Source: Takifugu bimaculatus (taxonomy: Eukaryota > Chordata > Actinopteri > Tetraodontiformes > Tetraodontidae). From it: DNA of 64,000 bases. Shown here in pieces: positions 60,507 through 64,000 of this stretch (the stretch's first letter is position 1; every line of letters starts with the position of its first letter). Both the position numbers and the translations under genes were made by a program. Under the pieces are notes generated by a model. The model searched no databases, had not been told where the DNA came from, and saw only the letters and a program-made list of their open reading frames with translations. The DNA lies in NCBI GenBank assembly GCA_004026145.2, contig CP034980.1, positions 3,980,964 through 4,044,963 of the forward strand, in the 5' to 3' direction.

Positions 60507-63500
60507 AATGCCCCCTAGATGTGGAGATGGTTCACGTCTGCTCCTGGGAAAATGGTGGCCTTGGTGGTATTTAAAGTCCCTTCAACTTTATTTATAAAGC
60601 AACCTGCAGCCTGACCACTCCAGTAATTAAACTCTGCATTCCTTCCATTTAAATTGACTGTTGGTACAGCAGATGACTGACTGGCTCCTCATGGGTTGTA
60701 AAAACAGCTCAAGTCAGTGGGGGATACGCCTGGCCAGGGGTTCTAGGATGTTTGGCATCAGCCATCAATCATCATACCCCCCCACACACATAACGTCCAG
60801 GCCACCCACCTACGAAGACCCTCTTTCATCCAGGAGTGGGGGCAGCACTGATCGCCTGACATTAGCTCACTCGACGTGAGCAGGGATCAGGAAACGTGCG
60901 TTGACCTTAGCCAGAAATGAGGCGACTCTAATCTTTTTTTTCCCTGAATAATTATTTGTAGTTTCTTTTTCAAAACCTCATAATATGCCAAAAAAGATGA
61001 AACGGACCAGAGGTTCCTTACTTAAAATGGTCAATCTGTGCGAATTATCAACTTTTTTCCCCTTCATTTTAAAAGTAAAGTGATATAATTACACCTGACC
61101 TTGGAGGAATAAAAGGAACGGAGCATTTTAAAGTATTTCTTGATCAAAAAAAGTCTTTTGAAGTTTTTTCATGCACAGAAAATTCAAGAAAAGAGCAGCT
61201 GAAAACAACCCCACTTACCAGGGGAAGAAAAAACCCTCTACTCAGTTAACATCTGTAAAACAGGGAGCAGAACAGTGTGTTTCACCACTGACTGCTCAGA
61301 GTACACCAGCTTCTGGAGGTGTTGAAGAGAAAATTGTTTCCGTTTTAATCTGCCTTGAAGATTTCGGTGCAATCTGTGCTTCCGCTCTGGCAAGATTATT
61401 CACAGAAGCATGCAAATTACGGCCCAAACCTGCCAGTGCAGGAGGCATTTGGTGTTTAAATCAAGTGTATTGAACTGTTGGATCATAAGATGGAGAGCGC
61501 GGCTACAAATCGTGCTTTTATCTGATCCTGTTGTTTATTTAATTTACATCACAGCCCACATCAGAATATTTATGATTCAGTTTAGCTCCTCCAGATAGCT
61601 TTGTTTTCTGGAGACCAGCATTTAGTCAGCGAAGAAATGCTCTTCATACTGAGGTCACGTTCAGATGTTTGAAAGGAAGCAAACTTTTGAGAAGCTATTT
61701 ATGAAGTTGTCCCTCATGAATATCCCGTGGAGTTCTGTCACCGGCAGATTAAAGGCAGAGGAAATGAAAAGGGTGATATGAGGTCCGACGGGAGAGGGCC
61801 ACCGGAATCGTACGCCAGGAACACGTCTGCTTTGTTCATCACCGTCTAGTTTCACTCAATGAGCCTCAATCTGGCCCCTGCAGATGGCTGGAGCAGGAGC
61901 CGGGTGAGCCGGTGCACGGGGCAGGTGGAAACGATCAAGCCGTCTAATAGGATGTAAATCTAAAAATCACCAGGATCCGGATGTCACCTCGCACGTTTAG
62001 TCACGGCCCTGCGCCAGTGGCTAAGTGCAGTAAGGCGTCCGATGACACCCCAATGACAATGGAGAAGGCGAGCGCTCATCTGCAACCGAGCGGCGGAGAA
62101 TAAAGGGAGTGTAGATCGTTGCAGGGATCATTGAGAGCCGGGCCGCTTTGACGTGTTGCCTTCTGCTTTGTTATTTGCCTCTGAGGTGAATGGTAATTAT
62201 CCCTCATTGGCACGCCGCCTTTAAGTGATAGGAGCGGGAGAACCGAGCGGGCGTGAAGCGTATCAAACACACCAGGTCGCGGCCTTATCTGACTTTATAC
62301 TTCAGTTTGCTGCTGAATATTCCGGCCCGCTTTGAATCCCCGGAGCAGAATCTGTTTAACCTGAGGGAGGGAGGGAGGGAATAGAAACATCTCTGATGTT
62401 GAAACGTCTTCTCTGAAATGTCTGCACTGAAGATCTGCGGCAGGGACCAGCTTCTAGTACGAGCCACGCAAGAACTGTGCGGGGGATTTTTTTGTTTTTA
62501 GTTTTTACAGCGTGGTGTTTCTGTCAGGTAGGATCGTTACGCTCTGCTGGCACTGGAAGATTCATTATGAGAGATGCATCGAAACCTCAGCTTCACTAAA
62601 GAGAAACTTTACCTGCATGCATGAAACCACGAATCCTCCTCAAAAACAGGAGCAGCTACCCTCCTAACGGCCGCCGCGACAGCCAGATCCATGACAGCTA
62701 AAAATAGGAGACACTGGTTGCTGAAAACAGACACTTGTAATCAACTGAAACAGATGCTGTTTCAGGAAAAGTCTTGCTAAAATAAAATTTGGTCAGAGGT
62801 TGTAAGCCCTCAAACACACACACACACACGTGCACACACACGTAGCAGTAATTGATCATGATTGTCATTCAGAGCAGGAAATGATAACTATTACTGCCAG
62901 TTTGATACTCAAATGTTGTGTCGTTGTTGGTTTCCTCCTTGTTAAATCTGTTTATATCAAGCATGGTTGGATTTAGAAGCTCCCCAGGGGGTGAGGGGCG
63001 CATCCACAGACGCAGATGCGATGCGGTTTCAGCCTCCGAGACGTGTTCTGCTCTCTGTTCTCACATTTATATTTTAAAAAAAAGTCATATAAATAATAAA
63101 GCTGGGTTATTAATGGAGTCCAGTATTTGTCAGGAAAGGAGCTTTGAACAGAATGTAGATTGGATTCTAATGAAAGAGTACATCACATTCATGGAAAATA
63201 ATCAATTCTGATTAAAAAGCAAATGAATTCCATCCCCAAGACTGACAGTTTGATTAAGATGGCAAAAACTCCCGACTTTTGTTACACTGTTGTGTCTTTC
63301 CAGACGCTCATTTAGGTCATTTAGTCATCATTTTATTTTATGTGATTATAAATGTCTGGGCAATCCCACCTCTGAACTGCTCTTATGAGCCCTCCCTCAC
63401 TGGCAGGGTGCATCTGGCGGCCAGTTCCAGGACTGGCCCCCACAACTGAAGCCCTAATGAGATTCTGTCTAATAAATCTGATATGAATACAAACATTACG

Positions 63501-64000
63501 GCTGCAAACTCGATGAAAGCTGCATGCGCCATTTCTTTTTGAAATGAGAATGAGAACCTTTTTCCTGGTCTAATCACACTGCATGTAACTGTGCGCTCTC
63601 CAGACTAATAATTTAGTCAACTATGTGAGCTCTGTTGAAAACACAGACCTCAGATTTATTAACTCTGGGGCTAATTGCTGTTTTAATGAGTGGAGCGGGG
63701 GTTTCAGGGAAGGTGTCTTGATTAACGTTAGCACACTTCCACCAGCTGTTTCCTTATGTTGCCATACTTTGAGCACCCTTTTGGGCATTTCTGTAGGTTT
63801 TTCCAGTCGGTGGCTCAGCTGAAACATAGCTCTGCAGTGCTCTTCTGAGCCTGTTCTGGGGGATCTGAAATAGAAACAGCAGAGAAATTTTTGGAGCCCA
63901 GTTGCGTCTGGCCATAAATCTTGTGCTCGTTTCGGCCTGACACGGTCCCGACCCTGTTGGACCTGAAGCAGGGTTCTGTTACTATTCAACACAGGGTTCA
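60507..64000 (+). other. Presumed intron 1 to window end
   Basis: No exon recognised. It includes a GGGA simple repeat at about 62364-62380, a short CA repeat near 62815-62840, and a moderately CpG-rich stretch at about 61960-62270. The gene begun at 37356 has no confident second exon before the window ends. Confidence 0.45.

Overview
The window reads as a piece of a teleost fish chromosome, probably a percomorph. The support is indirect. There are no prokaryote-style long ORFs, dinucleotide and GATA/GATG microsatellites are frequent, and there is a nuclear type II leucine tRNA with internal A and B boxes. There are also decayed copies of fish-type tRNA-derived SINEs, a Tc1/mariner-superfamily transposon whose transposase resembles ones I know from fish genomes, and a CpG island joined to a signal-peptide exon that ends in a canonical splice donor. 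Species cannot be named from sequence alone.

Layout. Positions 1 to about 36.8 kb look intergenic or intronic. This part is mostly unique AT-leaning DNA with microsatellites, one tRNA-Leu gene (18408-18490), a V-SINE-like copy (19086-19290), a possible isolated exon (22630-22741), a 1.56 kb Tc1/mariner-type element with both ends intact but half its transposase missing (29384-30945), and a near-consensus CTCF motif (34637-34655). From about 36.82 to 37.99 kb lies a CpG island. Inside it is the only protein-coding exon I trust: a first coding exon (37356-37446, + strand) encoding a signal peptide and ending in a phase-1 GTGAGT donor. From 37447 to the end the window looks like the long first intron of that gene. 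This tract holds a decayed tRNA-type repeat (39035-39250), a possible alternative exon (47905-48020), a perfect 27 bp inverted repeat (52025-52093), a 1,088 bp solo LTR with a duplicated promoter unit (52435-53522), a duplicated AT-dinucleotide block (54561-54747) and an 18 bp triplicated minisatellite.

How the parts work together. The promoter, exon 1 and its donor start a secreted or membrane protein gene whose remaining exons lie mainly beyond the right edge. I cannot identify the gene. A neural adhesion or receptor type with a giant first intron would fit the architecture, but that is inference. The CTCF motif 2.7 kb upstream could mark a domain boundary for it. The transposable elements are independent passengers.

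No undescribed multi-gene system is visible. The most unusual items are the LTR with two tandem U3/TATA units, the perfect hairpin formed from a ++- triplicated 18-mer, and the tRNA-Leu gene with a UAG anticodon in a body that resembles the CAG isoacceptor.
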